Source: CAZJKE01 sp964555625 (GTDB lineage Bacteria > Planctomycetota > Phycisphaerae > Phycisphaerales > SM1A02). From it: a stretch of 64,000 nucleotides of DNA. How positions within the stretch are numbered: position 1 is the first letter of the stretch; every line of letters starts with the position of its first letter. A model generated the notes under the pieces. That model was not told the DNA's origin, did not search any database, and was given only the letters and a program-made list of their open reading frames with translations. Position numbers and translations under genes: made by a program. Of the stretch, positions 40,428-48,676 are shown in pieces. The DNA lies in contig CAZKTE010000001.1 in the NCBI GenBank assembly GCA_964555625.1, forward strand, positions 1-64,000, read 5' to 3'.

Positions 40428-41678
40428 TCAAACGCGGCCGAAGACGATCGACACGTTGTGGCCCCCGAAGCCGAAGGAGTTGTTGAGTGCGCACTGGACC
40501 TGCCGTTCCTGGGCCTCGTTTGCAACGAAGTCCAGGTTGAATCCCTCGTCGGGATGCTCAAGGTTGATCGTCGGCGGGAGGATTCCATGGTGGATCGCCT
40601 TGACCACCGCCATCGACTCGATGCCGCCCGCTGCGCCCAGCGCATGCCCGGTTGCCGACTTCGTGGAACTCATCGCGAGGCCCGGCGCACCGTTCCCGAA
40701 GAGCGCGTTGACAGCCGCCACTTCCGCCGAGTCCCCCAGGGGCGTCGACGTCCCGTGGGCGTTGATGTAGCCGACCCGATCGGCATCGAGGCCCGCGTCG
40801 AGCAGCGCCGTCTCCATGGCGGCCTTGGCCCCCCGGCCCTCCGCGTCGGGTGCGGCGATGTGGCCGGCGTCACCACTGGTGCCGTAGCCGAGGACCTCCG
40901 CGTAGATCGTCGCTCCCCGCGCAAGGGCTGCCTCCCGCTCCTCGAGCGCGAGGACCGCAGCGCCCTCAGAGAGGATGAAGCCGTCGCGATCGCGGTCGAA
41001 GGGACGCGAGGCCCCTTGCGGGTCGTCGTTCCGCGTGGAGAGCGCCTTCATGGCCATGAATGAGCCGAGGCAGACGGGCGAGATGGCCGCCTCGCTGCCG
41101 CCGGCAAGTATGAAGTCCGCCCTGCCCTCGCGGATCAGCGTGGACGCCTCGGCGACGGCGTGTCCGCCCGTGGCGCAGGCGGTCGCGGGCGCCGAGTTGG
41201 CACCACGCAGGTCGAAGTGGATCGAGACATTGCCCGCGCACGCGTTGACCATCAGCCGCGGCACGGTGAAGGGACTCATGCGGCGCGGTCCACGCTCCAG
41301 CAGGATGCTGTGGCCGGCCTCGATCGTCTGAATGCCCCCGATGCCCGAGCCGATCACGACACCGCGGCGATAGGGATCTCCGCTCTGCCAGTTCAGCCCG
41401 CTGTCCTCCATCGCCTCGATGGCCGCCCAGGTACCCAACTGCGAGAAGCGATCCATGCGCTTTATCTCGCTGCGATCGAGGCGATCGGCCGGATCCCAGT
41501 CACGCACCTCGCCGGCGATCTTCACCGACCACTGGTCATCCTGTTCAAAGGCGCTGATAGTGTCGACGCCGCTGCGGCCCTCGATGAGCCCGCTCCAAGT
41601 CGACGCAACATCGTGACCGAGGTCGGTTATGGCGCCCAGCCCAGTTACCACTACTCGACGATGTCCGCTACCTGTCAT
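40428..41678 (-). CDS. fabF: 3-oxoacyl-ACP synthase II
   Basis: FabF (416 aa) condenses malonyl-ACP with growing acyl-ACP in fatty-acid elongation. Cys168 lies in TACATGGHAVAEA. The two catalytic histidines lie in NAHGTSTPLGD and SATGHALGAAGG, and NNSFGFGGHN is at the C terminus. Length is typical. It is the last gene of the fatty-acid cluster, 38 nt after acpP. The convergent PagL-like gene ends 7 nt away. Confidence 0.96.
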   Translation of the reverse strand: MTGSGHRRVVVTGLGAITDLGHDVASTWSGLIEGRSGVDTISAFEQDDQWSVKIAGEVRDWDPADRLDRSEIKRMDRFSQLGTWAAIEAMEDSGLNWQSGDPYRRGVVIGSGIGGIQTIEAGHSILLERGPRRMSPFTVPRLMVNACAGNVSIHFDLRGANSAPATACATGGHAVAEASTLIREGRADFILAGGSEAAISPVCLGSFMAMKALSTRNDDPQGASRPFDRDRDGFILSEGAAVLALEEREAALARGATIYAEVLGYGTSGDAGHIAAPDAEGRGAKAAMETALLDAGLDADRVGYINAHGTSTPLGDSAEVAAVNALFGNGAPGLAMSSTKSATGHALGAAGGIESMAVVKAIHHGILPPTINLEHPDEGFNLDFVANEAQERQVQCALNNSFGFGGHNVSIVFGRV

Positions 41679-41716
41679 TGATCCCCCGCCAGCGCGGTCG
41701 GACGAGCACGCTGTCG

Positions 41717-41968
41717 TCAGCCGTCGCCCTTGGAGTGCGACACGATGAACTCGATCGCCTGGCCGACGGTCTGGATCTTCTCAGCGTCCTCGTCCGGAAT
41801 GGAAGTGGAGAAGACATCCTCCAACTCCATCACCAGCTCGACGGTATCGAGGCTGTCGGCGTTGAGGTCGTTGGCGAAACTCGACTCGCGCGAGATCTCC
41901 CCCTTGTCCACGCCAAGCTGTTGGGCGACGATGTCCATCACCTTTGCTTCGATTTCGGCTTCTGTCAC
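41717..41968 (-). CDS. acpP: Acyl carrier protein
   Basis: AcpP (83 aa) carries acyl chains on phosphopantetheine attached to Ser39 in the ADSLDTVELVM motif. It is acidic, as expected, and the sequence LGVDKGEISRESSFANDL is standard. The start is GTG with AGGAG about 9 nt upstream. A good promoter lies in the gap before it, so it can be expressed more strongly than the genes around it. Confidence 0.96.
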   Translation of the reverse strand: MTEAEIEAKVMDIVAQQLGVDKGEISRESSFANDLNADSLDTVELVMELEDVFSTSIPDEDAEKIQTVGQAIEFIVSHSKGDG

Positions 41969-42009
41969 GGTGCTGGTCTCCTCTGGGCCCCTACCTGCGG
42001 GACGCGGAC

Positions 42010-42037
42010 ACTATATCGGTTCATGACGGGCCTGCAA
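42010..42037 (-). promoter_or_regulatory. Internal promoter before acpP
   Basis: On the minus strand TTGCAG (42037-42032), a 16-nt spacer and TATAGT (42015-42010) stand 42 nt before the acpP GTG. It is one of the best-matching promoters in the window and lies inside the fab cluster between fabG and acpP. Confidence 0.55.
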
Positions 42038-42046
42038 CGACGGGCG

Positions 42047-42811
42047 TCAGCAGGTCAATCCCCCGTCCACGACGATCACCTGACCGGTCACATAGCCGGC
42101 ATCCTCGGCGCAGAGGAACGACACCGCCGCGGCGATTTCCTCCGGCTGGCCGAAGCGGCGTACCGGAACCCCCTTCTTGACTTCATCGCGAATCGCCTCG
42201 CCAAGGTCGGCGGTCATGTCCGTCTCGATGTACCCCGGCGCGATCGCGTTGGCCGTGATCCCCTTGGATCCGAACTCCTTGGCGATGGTCTTGGTGAGTC
42301 CCACGACCCCCGCCTTGGCAGCCGCGTAGTTGGCCTGGCCTGCATTCCCAACGAGTCCCGTGACGGAGGTGATGTTGATCATCCGGCCCCAGCGGCCCTT
42401 CATCATCGGCCGCGCAGCCGCGCGGCATCCCGCGAAGACCGCGCGGAGGTTGATGTTGAGGACCGTGTCGAAGTCCTCGTCGCTCATCCTCAGCATGAGG
42501 CCGTCGCGGGTGATGCCTGCGTTGTTCACCAGCACGTCAAGTCGCCCGCCGTCGGCGGCGACCTGTTCGATGATCGCCGCGTACGCAGCAGCGTCCGCGA
42601 GATCACATGGATGGCACGATGCGCTGCCACCGTCGCTCGAGATGGCGTCTGCGACCGCCGAAAGGGCGTCGGCTGAGCGGGCGACGAGCGCCACATGCAT
42701 GCCGTCGTGCGCGAGGCGACGCGCGATGGCCTCCCCGATGCCGCGGCTGGCACCGGTCACAATCGCGACGCGCATGTCGCTGTCTTCATTAGTTCGGCTT
42801 GGATCGCTCAT
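42047..42811 (-). CDS. fabG: 3-oxoacyl-ACP reductase
   Basis: FabG (254 aa) reduces 3-oxoacyl-ACP with NADPH. It has the short-chain dehydrogenase marks: TGASRGIGEAIARRL, NNAGITRDGLMLRM, the Ser of NITSVTG, YAAAKAG (the catalytic Tyr-Lys), and the C-terminal VIVVDGG. The ATG at 42811 gives an extra dozen residues before the usual start. MRVAIVTG at 42775 is an equally good start. It follows the lipoprotein gene by 11 nt. Confidence 0.93.
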   Translation of the reverse strand: MSDPSRTNEDSDMRVAIVTGASRGIGEAIARRLAHDGMHVALVARSADALSAVADAISSDGGSASCHPCDLADAAAYAAIIEQVAADGGRLDVLVNNAGITRDGLMLRMSDEDFDTVLNINLRAVFAGCRAAARPMMKGRWGRMINITSVTGLVGNAGQANYAAAKAGVVGLTKTIAKEFGSKGITANAIAPGYIETDMTADLGEAIRDEVKKGVPVRRFGQPEEIAAAVSFLCAEDAGYVTGQVIVVDGGLTC

Positions 42812-42822
42812 GATTCTGGCGG

Positions 42823-43575
42823 TCAGGGACCTGGTTGGAGCGGCCCCGGTTTTCGGCCAGGCGGTGGTTGGCTTGGTCCGCCGGGTGGGCCACTGCCACC
42901 CGGCGAATTCCCGCCTCCCGTGGACACGCTGGCGGTGTCCTGATCCTCGTTGACGATCTGGTAGTAGAGCGTTTCGTCCGGGCGGCCCGCCAACTCCACC
43001 TGGAGCCGGCGGTACTCGTTGAACGCCTCGATCCAGTTCCCGTGGAGATGGTCCACGAGCCGCGGTCCGGCCGGCAGCGACCGGAAGGTGATCGTGTCGT
43101 CGTTGGAGTCATAGGACCAGAACTGGGGCTGGTACCCAAGGCCCACCTCGTAGATCACCAGCAGGCACTGCCCACCCTCGAGTCCCGCACCAACCTGGAT
43201 CTTCGCCCAGGAGACTGCATCGGCGGCCTCCGAGAGCTGGCCTTCGGCCACCATCGCATCGAGTTCCATTCGATCATCGACGCCGAGCATGCCCGAGAGC
43301 GTGGCGTCGTCTGCGCGGAGTATGGCGTGTACGAATCGCAGGACCGCAGCGCGTTCCTTGGTCGACCCGGCGGCATCCTCCTCGTCCCACGTAATGCGTT
43401 GGTCGACGTCGATGTCAGCCATGAGTTCGTCGACGCTCTTCACCGGCGGCGGTGGTGGCGCCTTGGGCGCCTCTCGCTTCACGACCGGAGGTGGTGCCTC
43501 ATCGCCACCGCACCCTGCAAGTAGCAGGATGCATCCGGCGGTGAGCGTGGCCAAGCGTAGGTCAGGGTGTGTCAT
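42823..43575 (-). CDS. Lipoprotein of unknown function inside the fatty-acid operon
   Basis: This 250-residue protein has a clear lipobox (CILLLAGC) and is exported. A Pro-rich spacer follows (PPPVVKREAPKAPPPPPVK). The body (45-215) is a compact alpha/beta domain of unknown fold with DRMELDAMVAEGQLSEAAD and LVIYEVGLGYQPQFWSYD. The C terminus is a disordered Gly/Pro/Gln tail. It sits between fabD and fabG, overlapping the fabD stop by 14 nt, where other bacteria have no such gene. Its product is therefore made together with fatty-acid enzymes although it ends up in the envelope. Confidence 0.75.
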   Translation of the reverse strand: MTHPDLRLATLTAGCILLLAGCGGDEAPPPVVKREAPKAPPPPPVKSVDELMADIDVDQRITWDEEDAAGSTKERAAVLRFVHAILRADDATLSGMLGVDDRMELDAMVAEGQLSEAADAVSWAKIQVGAGLEGGQCLLVIYEVGLGYQPQFWSYDSNDDTITFRSLPAGPRLVDHLHGNWIEAFNEYRRLQVELAGRPDETLYYQIVNEDQDTASVSTGGGNSPGGSGPPGGPSQPPPGRKPGPLQPGP

Positions 43576-44479
43576 GGCTGGTCACCTTCACATCTCGGTC
43601 AATGCGTCGCATGAGTCCTCGCAGCACCCCGGCGGGTGCCAGTTCGTGCCATGCGCCATGATACTTCGCGGCCATGGCAGCGCACTGCTGCGCCCATCGC
43701 ACGGGGTGTGTGACCTGCTCGATGAGCCGCTGAGCGATGGAATCGGCCTCATGCAGGGCAGCAGTGACGTTGGACCAGGCATCGATGGTCGGTGGTGACA
43801 GCGTCAGCAACGCCAGGGCGTCACGCATTCCATCGGCGGCGCTTTGCATGTACGGCGAGTGGAAGGCACCCGCCACGGCAAGGGGCGTGCCGCGGAGCCC
43901 GCGGTCGCCGGCCACTGCCGCTGCTCGCTGGCATGCGGCGGTAGCGCCGCTGAGAACAACCTGCCCCGGCGCGTTGAAGTTCGCCGCAACGAGCACCTCA
44001 TCGCCCTTTGGCACCTCGCTGCAGAGTCCCTCCGCGGCCTCGTCGTCGCCCATGATTGCGACCATGGAACTCTCGCATGCTTCCGCCGCCTCCTGCATAA
44101 GGCGACCTCGCGTGGCCACCAGTTCCAGGCCCGTGGCGAAGTCGAAGACGCCCGCGATGTGCAGGGCGGTGTACTCGCCCAGCGAGAGCCCCGCGACCGC
44201 CGCGACCTGACCGGCCATCCCCTGCTCGCGCAGGGCTGCAAGGCATGCGACCGAGCAGGCGTAGATCGCCGGCTGGCTGATGTTGGTTCGATTGAGGTCC
44301 TCCTCGGGACCCTCGAAGCAGAGGGTGCTCAGGGATCGCCCGAGCCGATCGCCGAGCAGGGCGTCGGCCTCGTCCATCACGGCCCTCGCCGCAGCAGACG
44401 CCTCCACCCACGCCTGGCCCATGCCGACCTTCTGCGCGCCCTGCCCGGGGCAGAGCAGGATCAGTTGCTCGTCGCCCAC
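43562..44479 (-). CDS. fabD: Malonyl-CoA:ACP transacylase
   Basis: FabD (305 aa) loads malonyl onto ACP. LCPGQGAQKVGMGQ marks the N terminus, the nucleophile Ser99 is in GLSLGEYTAL, and the catalytic His is in AGAFHSPYM. The residue before the nucleophile is Leu where the textbook motif has His (GHSLG). This variant is common in some phyla and need not affect activity. It starts 1 nt after the fabH stop. Confidence 0.94.
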   Translation of the reverse strand: MGDEQLILLCPGQGAQKVGMGQAWVEASAAARAVMDEADALLGDRLGRSLSTLCFEGPEEDLNRTNISQPAIYACSVACLAALREQGMAGQVAAVAGLSLGEYTALHIAGVFDFATGLELVATRGRLMQEAAEACESSMVAIMGDDEAAEGLCSEVPKGDEVLVAANFNAPGQVVLSGATAACQRAAAVAGDRGLRGTPLAVAGAFHSPYMQSAADGMRDALALLTLSPPTIDAWSNVTAALHEADSIAQRLIEQVTHPVRWAQQCAAMAAKYHGAWHELAPAGVLRGLMRRIDRDVKVTSHDTP

Positions 44480-44480
44480 C

Positions 44481-45476
44481 TCAGATCCTCCAGGCGCCGC
44501 TGGCCCAGGTCAGGCCGCCGCCGAAGGCGAGCATGACGATGACGTCCCCGCGGGAGATGCGACCGCTGCGCCAGAGCTCGTCGAGGCAGAGCCCGACCGA
44601 GCCGCTGCTGCTGTTTCCGTAACGATCAATGTTCATGTAGACCTTCTCGGGAGGCAGGCCGAGCTTCGTCTGCGCCGACTCGATGATCCGAGCATTGGAC
44701 TGGTGGCAGATGAACTGGCTGATGTCGTCGACTCCCAGGCCCGTCTCTCGCAGCAAGTCCTCGGCGACTTCTTGGAACTTCTTGACGGCGAACTTGTAGA
44801 CCTCCTTGCCCTTCATCCGCAGCATCCCCAGCGCAAGGTCGAAGCCATCCCCCTCGACCTCGTCCTCCTCGCGGCGGGGAATGTAGAGCGTCGGCCACTG
44901 CGTGGAGTCGCCCCCCATGACCTGGTAGAAGCAGCCGATCTCCGGATCGTCGCAGCGTTGCAGGATGGCCGCCCCGGCGGCGTCGCCAAAGAGAATGGCC
45001 GATCCGCGATGGTTGGCATCCGAGATCAGCGACATCGAGTCGCAGCCGACCACCGCGATCGTCTCGTAGCGACCGCTTCGCACGAGGCACTCGGCGGTGT
45101 TCATGGCGTAGACGAAGCCGCTGCAGGCGGCCACGAGATCAAAGGCGCCTGCCCCGGGTGCCCCAACGGCCTCCGAAACGCGGCTGGCGTTGCTCGGACA
45201 GGTCATCTCGGAGCTGACCGAGGCAGCAACCACCATGGACAGGTCCGCCGCATCGACCCCGGCGCTCTCGAGGGCCCGCTCAAGGGCCTGGACCTGCAGG
45301 GTGAAGGTGCTCTCGCCATCCTGGCAGATACGGCGCTCCCTGATGCCGGTGCGCTGATGGATCCACTCCTCGTCGACGTCGAAGCGCGCTGCGAGCGTGG
45401 CGTTATCGAGGATGCCGCTGGGAATGGCCGAGCCGGTCCCCAGGATGCGAACGCCGCATCGCTCCGGGCCGTTCAT
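44481..45476 (-). CDS. fabH: 3-oxoacyl-ACP synthase III
   Basis: FabH (331 aa) starts fatty-acid chains by condensing acetyl-CoA with malonyl-ACP. Cys118 is in VAACSGFVYAMNTAE, the His-Asn pair is in CHQSNARII and YGNSSSGS, and the C terminus GGGLTWASGAWRI is typical. It overlaps plsX by ATGA and is followed at once by fabD. Confidence 0.95.
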   Translation of the reverse strand: MNGPERCGVRILGTGSAIPSGILDNATLAARFDVDEEWIHQRTGIRERRICQDGESTFTLQVQALERALESAGVDAADLSMVVAASVSSEMTCPSNASRVSEAVGAPGAGAFDLVAACSGFVYAMNTAECLVRSGRYETIAVVGCDSMSLISDANHRGSAILFGDAAGAAILQRCDDPEIGCFYQVMGGDSTQWPTLYIPRREEDEVEGDGFDLALGMLRMKGKEVYKFAVKKFQEVAEDLLRETGLGVDDISQFICHQSNARIIESAQTKLGLPPEKVYMNIDRYGNSSSGSVGLCLDELWRSGRISRGDVIVMLAFGGGLTWASGAWRI

Positions 45477-46492
45477 GCGACCTCTACTTCTTCCTCGATG
45501 CCCTCAAGCTGCTCGACGATGTGGCCGTTGACGCCGCTGTCTGCGAACTGGTGGGCGCGCTTCACGGCGTTGGCGATCGTCCGCGCCTCGCTTGAGCCGT
45601 GGGCGATGAGACAGATGCCGTTGACGCCAAGTAGCGGCGCGCCGCCGTACTCGTGGTAGTCGTACTCGGCGTAGAGTCTCCTGATGATCGGCTCGAACGC
45701 GGCGGCCATCGCCTCGTCGGCAGCAGCAATCTCGCTGGCGAGCTTCTTGATGAGTCCGGAGGAGAGGCCCTCGGCGAGCTTGATGGAGACGTTTCCGACG
45801 ATGCCGTCGGTGATCACCACATCGGCGCCGCCGTCGAAGAGCGCCCGGCCCTCGATAAACCCGGTGAAGTTGAGGCCATCGACGGCCCGCAGCATGTCTC
45901 GCGCCTGTTTGAGATCATCCGTCCCCTTCTGCTCCTCGCCACCGACGTTCATCAGCGCCACGCGTGGATTCTCGATTCCCAGGATCCGCCGCGCAAAGAC
46001 CTTGCCCATGATGCCGTACTGGCAGAGGTGTGTTGGCTTGGGGAGGATGTTTGCGCCCACGTCGATGAAGACCACCGGCCCGGCGAATGTCGGCACCGGC
46101 GCCGCAATGCCGGGGCGATGTACGTGGGGCAACCGCCGCATGTGCATCTGGCTTGCCGCAACGAAGGCGCCGGTGTTGCCCGCGGAGATCACCGCGCCAA
46201 GGGGATCCTCCTCGCGGCGACCGGCCGCCCTGCAGAGGGACACGAGCGAACTGTCGGGCTTGTTTCGGACCGCGTCGACGGGTCCCTCGTCCATCGCGAC
46301 GACCTCGGTGGTCGCGACGACCTCGAACCAGGACCTGTCACTGACGTCTGCCAGCGCCGCCTCGATGACGTCGCCGTCACCGAAGAGTACGAGACGATCA
46401 CCTTCCTGCAGGTGCTCGATTGCTGCCTGCGCGCCATCGAGCATGGCGTGCGGCGCGTTGTCGCCACCCATCACGTCGATGCCGATACGCAT
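45473..46492 (-). CDS. plsX: Phosphate acyltransferase PlsX
   Basis: PlsX (339 aa) makes acyl-phosphate from acyl-ACP for phospholipid synthesis. It begins MRIGIDVMGGDNAPHAMLDGA, the family signature, and has SAGNTGAFVAAS, FIDVGANI and the C-terminal GGAPLLGVNG. It starts 3 nt after rpmF in the conserved rpmF-plsX-fabH order and overlaps fabH by 4 nt. Confidence 0.96.
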   Translation of the reverse strand: MRIGIDVMGGDNAPHAMLDGAQAAIEHLQEGDRLVLFGDGDVIEAALADVSDRSWFEVVATTEVVAMDEGPVDAVRNKPDSSLVSLCRAAGRREEDPLGAVISAGNTGAFVAASQMHMRRLPHVHRPGIAAPVPTFAGPVVFIDVGANILPKPTHLCQYGIMGKVFARRILGIENPRVALMNVGGEEQKGTDDLKQARDMLRAVDGLNFTGFIEGRALFDGGADVVITDGIVGNVSIKLAEGLSSGLIKKLASEIAAADEAMAAAFEPIIRRLYAEYDYHEYGGAPLLGVNGICLIAHGSSEARTIANAVKRAHQFADSGVNGHIVEQLEGIEEEVEVA

Positions 46493-46495
46493 GTA

Positions 46496-46681
46496 TCACG
46501 GACCCCCGGCGGCCTTCACCTGGAGCCCCGGGCGGACGTATCCGCAACTCGGGCAGGCCCGGTGCGGGCGACGGGCGTCTCCGCAATTCGGGCACAGGGC
46601 CAGGTTGGCCGAACGAAGCGCATGGTGCGAGCGCCGCTTTCGCTTGCGGGATGGTGATGTGCGAAAAGCTGGTACTGGCAT
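46496..46681 (-). CDS. rpmF: 50S ribosomal protein L32
   Basis: RpmF (61 aa) is a small basic protein of the large subunit. It has the typical start MPVPAFRTSPSRKRKRRSHH and a zinc-ribbon pair, Cys30/Cys33 and Cys43/Cys46. Many bacteria place rpmF just before plsX, as here. It is the first gene of the fatty-acid cluster, and a promoter with an exact TTGACA precedes it. Confidence 0.95.
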   Translation of the reverse strand: MPVPAFRTSPSRKRKRRSHHALRSANLALCPNCGDARRPHRACPSCGYVRPGLQVKAAGGP

Positions 46682-46737
46682 GGGCTTGCGCCTCCGTCAG
46701 GTCCACATGCCGCCGCTGGCGGTCATGGGAACCGCAC

Positions 46738-46765
46738 ACTCTAGAAGCCCCTTGGGGGCTGTCAA
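46738..46765 (-). promoter_or_regulatory. rpmF-fab operon promoter with a palindrome in the spacer
   Basis: On the minus strand an exact TTGACA (46765-46760) is followed after 16 nt by TAGAGT (46743-46738), 56 nt before the rpmF ATG. The spacer contains AGCCCC/GGGGCT as an inverted repeat (46746-46751 and 46755-46760), which could be an operator or the remains of a terminator of the upstream cluster. It begins only 7 nt before the 340-residue membrane-protein stop. Confidence 0.55.
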
Positions 46766-46771
46766 CGCCCC

Positions 46772-47794
46772 TTAGAAGAGCCCGGCTCGTGCCCCGGTGG
46801 GGTCGATGAGCCAGAGCCAGTCGTTGAACAGGAACTCCAGTCGCTGCGCAAGCAGCGCGATTCGGCCCATGACGGTGTAGCCGAAGGCCGCGCCGAAGGT
46901 GATCATCAGGTACCAGATGCCCAGGCGCGCCGTCTTGCCGACCATGCCCTTGTGCTCGAAGGAGAAGAAGAAGTACACGAGGCACGCGAAGACGCCGATC
47001 ACCAGCAGCAGCGCCCGCAGGGAACCGCCGAAGTCGAACGACCCGGTCGAGTCCAGGACCACAAGCGGCGTGATCGTGCTGTCGATCTGGCTGACAAAGT
47101 CGCCCTTGAGGTATGCGTAGATGCGCAGCCCGGCCGTCGAGCCGATGATGAAGGCAAGCGGCCAGCGCGAGATCCACGCTCCGCTGGGCGCTAGGCGCCA
47201 CAGGAGCATCACGCCAAGGACCAGCGGAACGATGTACCAGTAGTTTGCCTGCGACTCTGCGCCCAGGCCCGGCATGACCGTGGCCCGCGCAAGGTCGGGG
47301 GAGAGCTTGGCAATCAGGTTCGGCCAGAGCGTGTCCCAGTACCCCACGACCATCCAGTAGCCGGCCGACACGCCCACCACGACCGATTCGCAGAACTTGT
47401 AGAGCGCGTTGTCGGCCCACAGGAATGACGCTATGCCCAGCGTAAACAGCGCCGCGAACCAGATGCCGAAGGTACGCGCCACGCTCAGGTGGTACTCGTC
47501 CTGATTGGGATCGGCAGCTTCCGCCGCGGCCCATTGGGCGGGCGTCGCAGCCTGCTGGGCGATCCAGGTCGCCATGTCGCCGCCGTCGGCGGTCGCCTGG
47601 AGCGTGATGCTCGACGGAGGATCTGCCCGCCGCGACTCGAACGTGTCACGGGTCATGGTGCCCTGCTCGATGGGGGCCTCGACCTGCACATGTCGCACGT
47701 AGACGCGGGCCATCTCGCCGCCGGAGAATCGCATGCCCAGCCATACGGTGGCCAGAGCAAGAACGATCAGCCAGATGACGTTTGGGCCACGCAT
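46772..47794 (-). CDS. Multispan membrane protein, last gene of the MutL-like cluster
   Basis: The family was not recognised. The protein (340 aa) has one N-terminal anchor (7-23), an exposed segment of about 70 residues with many Thr, Ala and Asp, then about six to seven membrane helices ending with FGYTVMGRIALLAQRLEFLF. The membrane part is rich in Trp and Tyr (VSAGYWMVVGYWDTLWPN), which recalls proteins that bind a large hydrophobic ligand, but no motif was found. It overlaps its upstream neighbour by 1 nt and is the last of eight coupled or nearly coupled genes. rpmF with its own promoter follows. Confidence 0.65.
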   Translation of the reverse strand: MRGPNVIWLIVLALATVWLGMRFSGGEMARVYVRHVQVEAPIEQGTMTRDTFESRRADPPSSITLQATADGGDMATWIAQQAATPAQWAAAEAADPNQDEYHLSVARTFGIWFAALFTLGIASFLWADNALYKFCESVVVGVSAGYWMVVGYWDTLWPNLIAKLSPDLARATVMPGLGAESQANYWYIVPLVLGVMLLWRLAPSGAWISRWPLAFIIGSTAGLRIYAYLKGDFVSQIDSTITPLVVLDSTGSFDFGGSLRALLLVIGVFACLVYFFFSFEHKGMVGKTARLGIWYLMITFGAAFGYTVMGRIALLAQRLEFLFNDWLWLIDPTGARAGLF

Positions 47795-48672
47795 CAGGCA
47801 TTGCCTCCGCGCCGGTCAGCGAAGTAGACGAGGTTTCCAATGATGATCAGGGCGATCATCAGCAGGTGCGCAACGAGCTGGGGCCCCATGCGTCGAATGC
47901 CCTCCTGGTAGATCCCGGGGACCTCCATGCCGGCCTCGACGAAGTAGCGATCGGTCACGAGCTTCTCGTAGTCCGCGGCGCCCTTGATTGCACCCAGGAG
48001 CCCGGGCAACTGCTCGGGGATATATGGGTAGAGCAGCGGCGCCTGTACGCCGGTGCATCCGGCGATGAGCTTGATGTCCTTGGGGTAGGGTCCCACGGCG
48101 TACTGGACCCACTCCTTGGTGCCCGCTGAGCCTGCGGAGATGTTGATCACCAGGTCCATGTCCCGGACGCTGTTCACGTCGGCCATCATCGGCAGTTTCT
48201 CAAGGTCATTGATGTCCGTCCCGTAGGAGTCGGTCGTGTACATCTCCTTGAGGTTCGTAACGATGACCTTGATCACGCCCTCGCCGCCGCTCTTGAAGCC
48301 GAGGTTCAAGTAGTCCGTCCCGTAGACCATGTCCGGGAAGTCGGGGCGAATGACGCGATCGATCGAGTCCTCGATCATCTGCGGCCCGACCGGCCAGAGC
48401 GCCATGTAGTACATCTTCACGCCCTTGCTTGCGCAGTGGTACGTGAAGGCCGTGGCCATCGGTGCAAGTTCGCCCTCGCTGGCCGGGTCGAAGTCCCAAG
48501 AGAGAAGCACCTTGTCGCCAGGATCGAGGTCTTCGATCTTGTCGAAGCACTCCTGGGCGAGGTTGTCTGCGCTCACCGGCAGCCGCGGCTGCAGGAGGAT
48601 CGGAATCGCCACGCACAGCAGCATGGCCAGGAAGACCCAGCGTCGATCGAGATGTCGGAAGACGTCGAGCAT
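47794..48672 (-). CDS. Membrane-anchored protein of the MutL-like cluster
   Basis: This 292-residue protein has one membrane helix at each end (WVFLAMLLCVAIPILL near 13-27, HLLMIALIIIGNLVYF near 267-282) and a large globular domain between. The domain has DKVLLSWDFDPASEGELAPMA, AFTYHCASKGVKMYYMALWPVG, VIVTNLKEMYTTDSYG and DMDLVINISAGSAGTKEWVQYA. These stretches have the strand-helix rhythm of a sugar-binding or Rossmann-type domain. No family is recalled with confidence. It is 4 nt downstream of the previous gene. If both ends span the membrane, the domain lies on a single side, probably outside. Confidence 0.62.
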   Translation of the reverse strand: MLDVFRHLDRRWVFLAMLLCVAIPILLQPRLPVSADNLAQECFDKIEDLDPGDKVLLSWDFDPASEGELAPMATAFTYHCASKGVKMYYMALWPVGPQMIEDSIDRVIRPDFPDMVYGTDYLNLGFKSGGEGVIKVIVTNLKEMYTTDSYGTDINDLEKLPMMADVNSVRDMDLVINISAGSAGTKEWVQYAVGPYPKDIKLIAGCTGVQAPLLYPYIPEQLPGLLGAIKGAADYEKLVTDRYFVEAGMEVPGIYQEGIRRMGPQLVAHLLMIALIIIGNLVYFADRRGGNA

Positions 48673-48676
48673 GCGC

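Noticed and set aside
43562..44479. FabD active-site change GLSLG instead of GHSLG as a defect
   Set aside because: The nucleophile Ser and the catalytic His are both present, and the Leu variant is common in FabD of several phyla.
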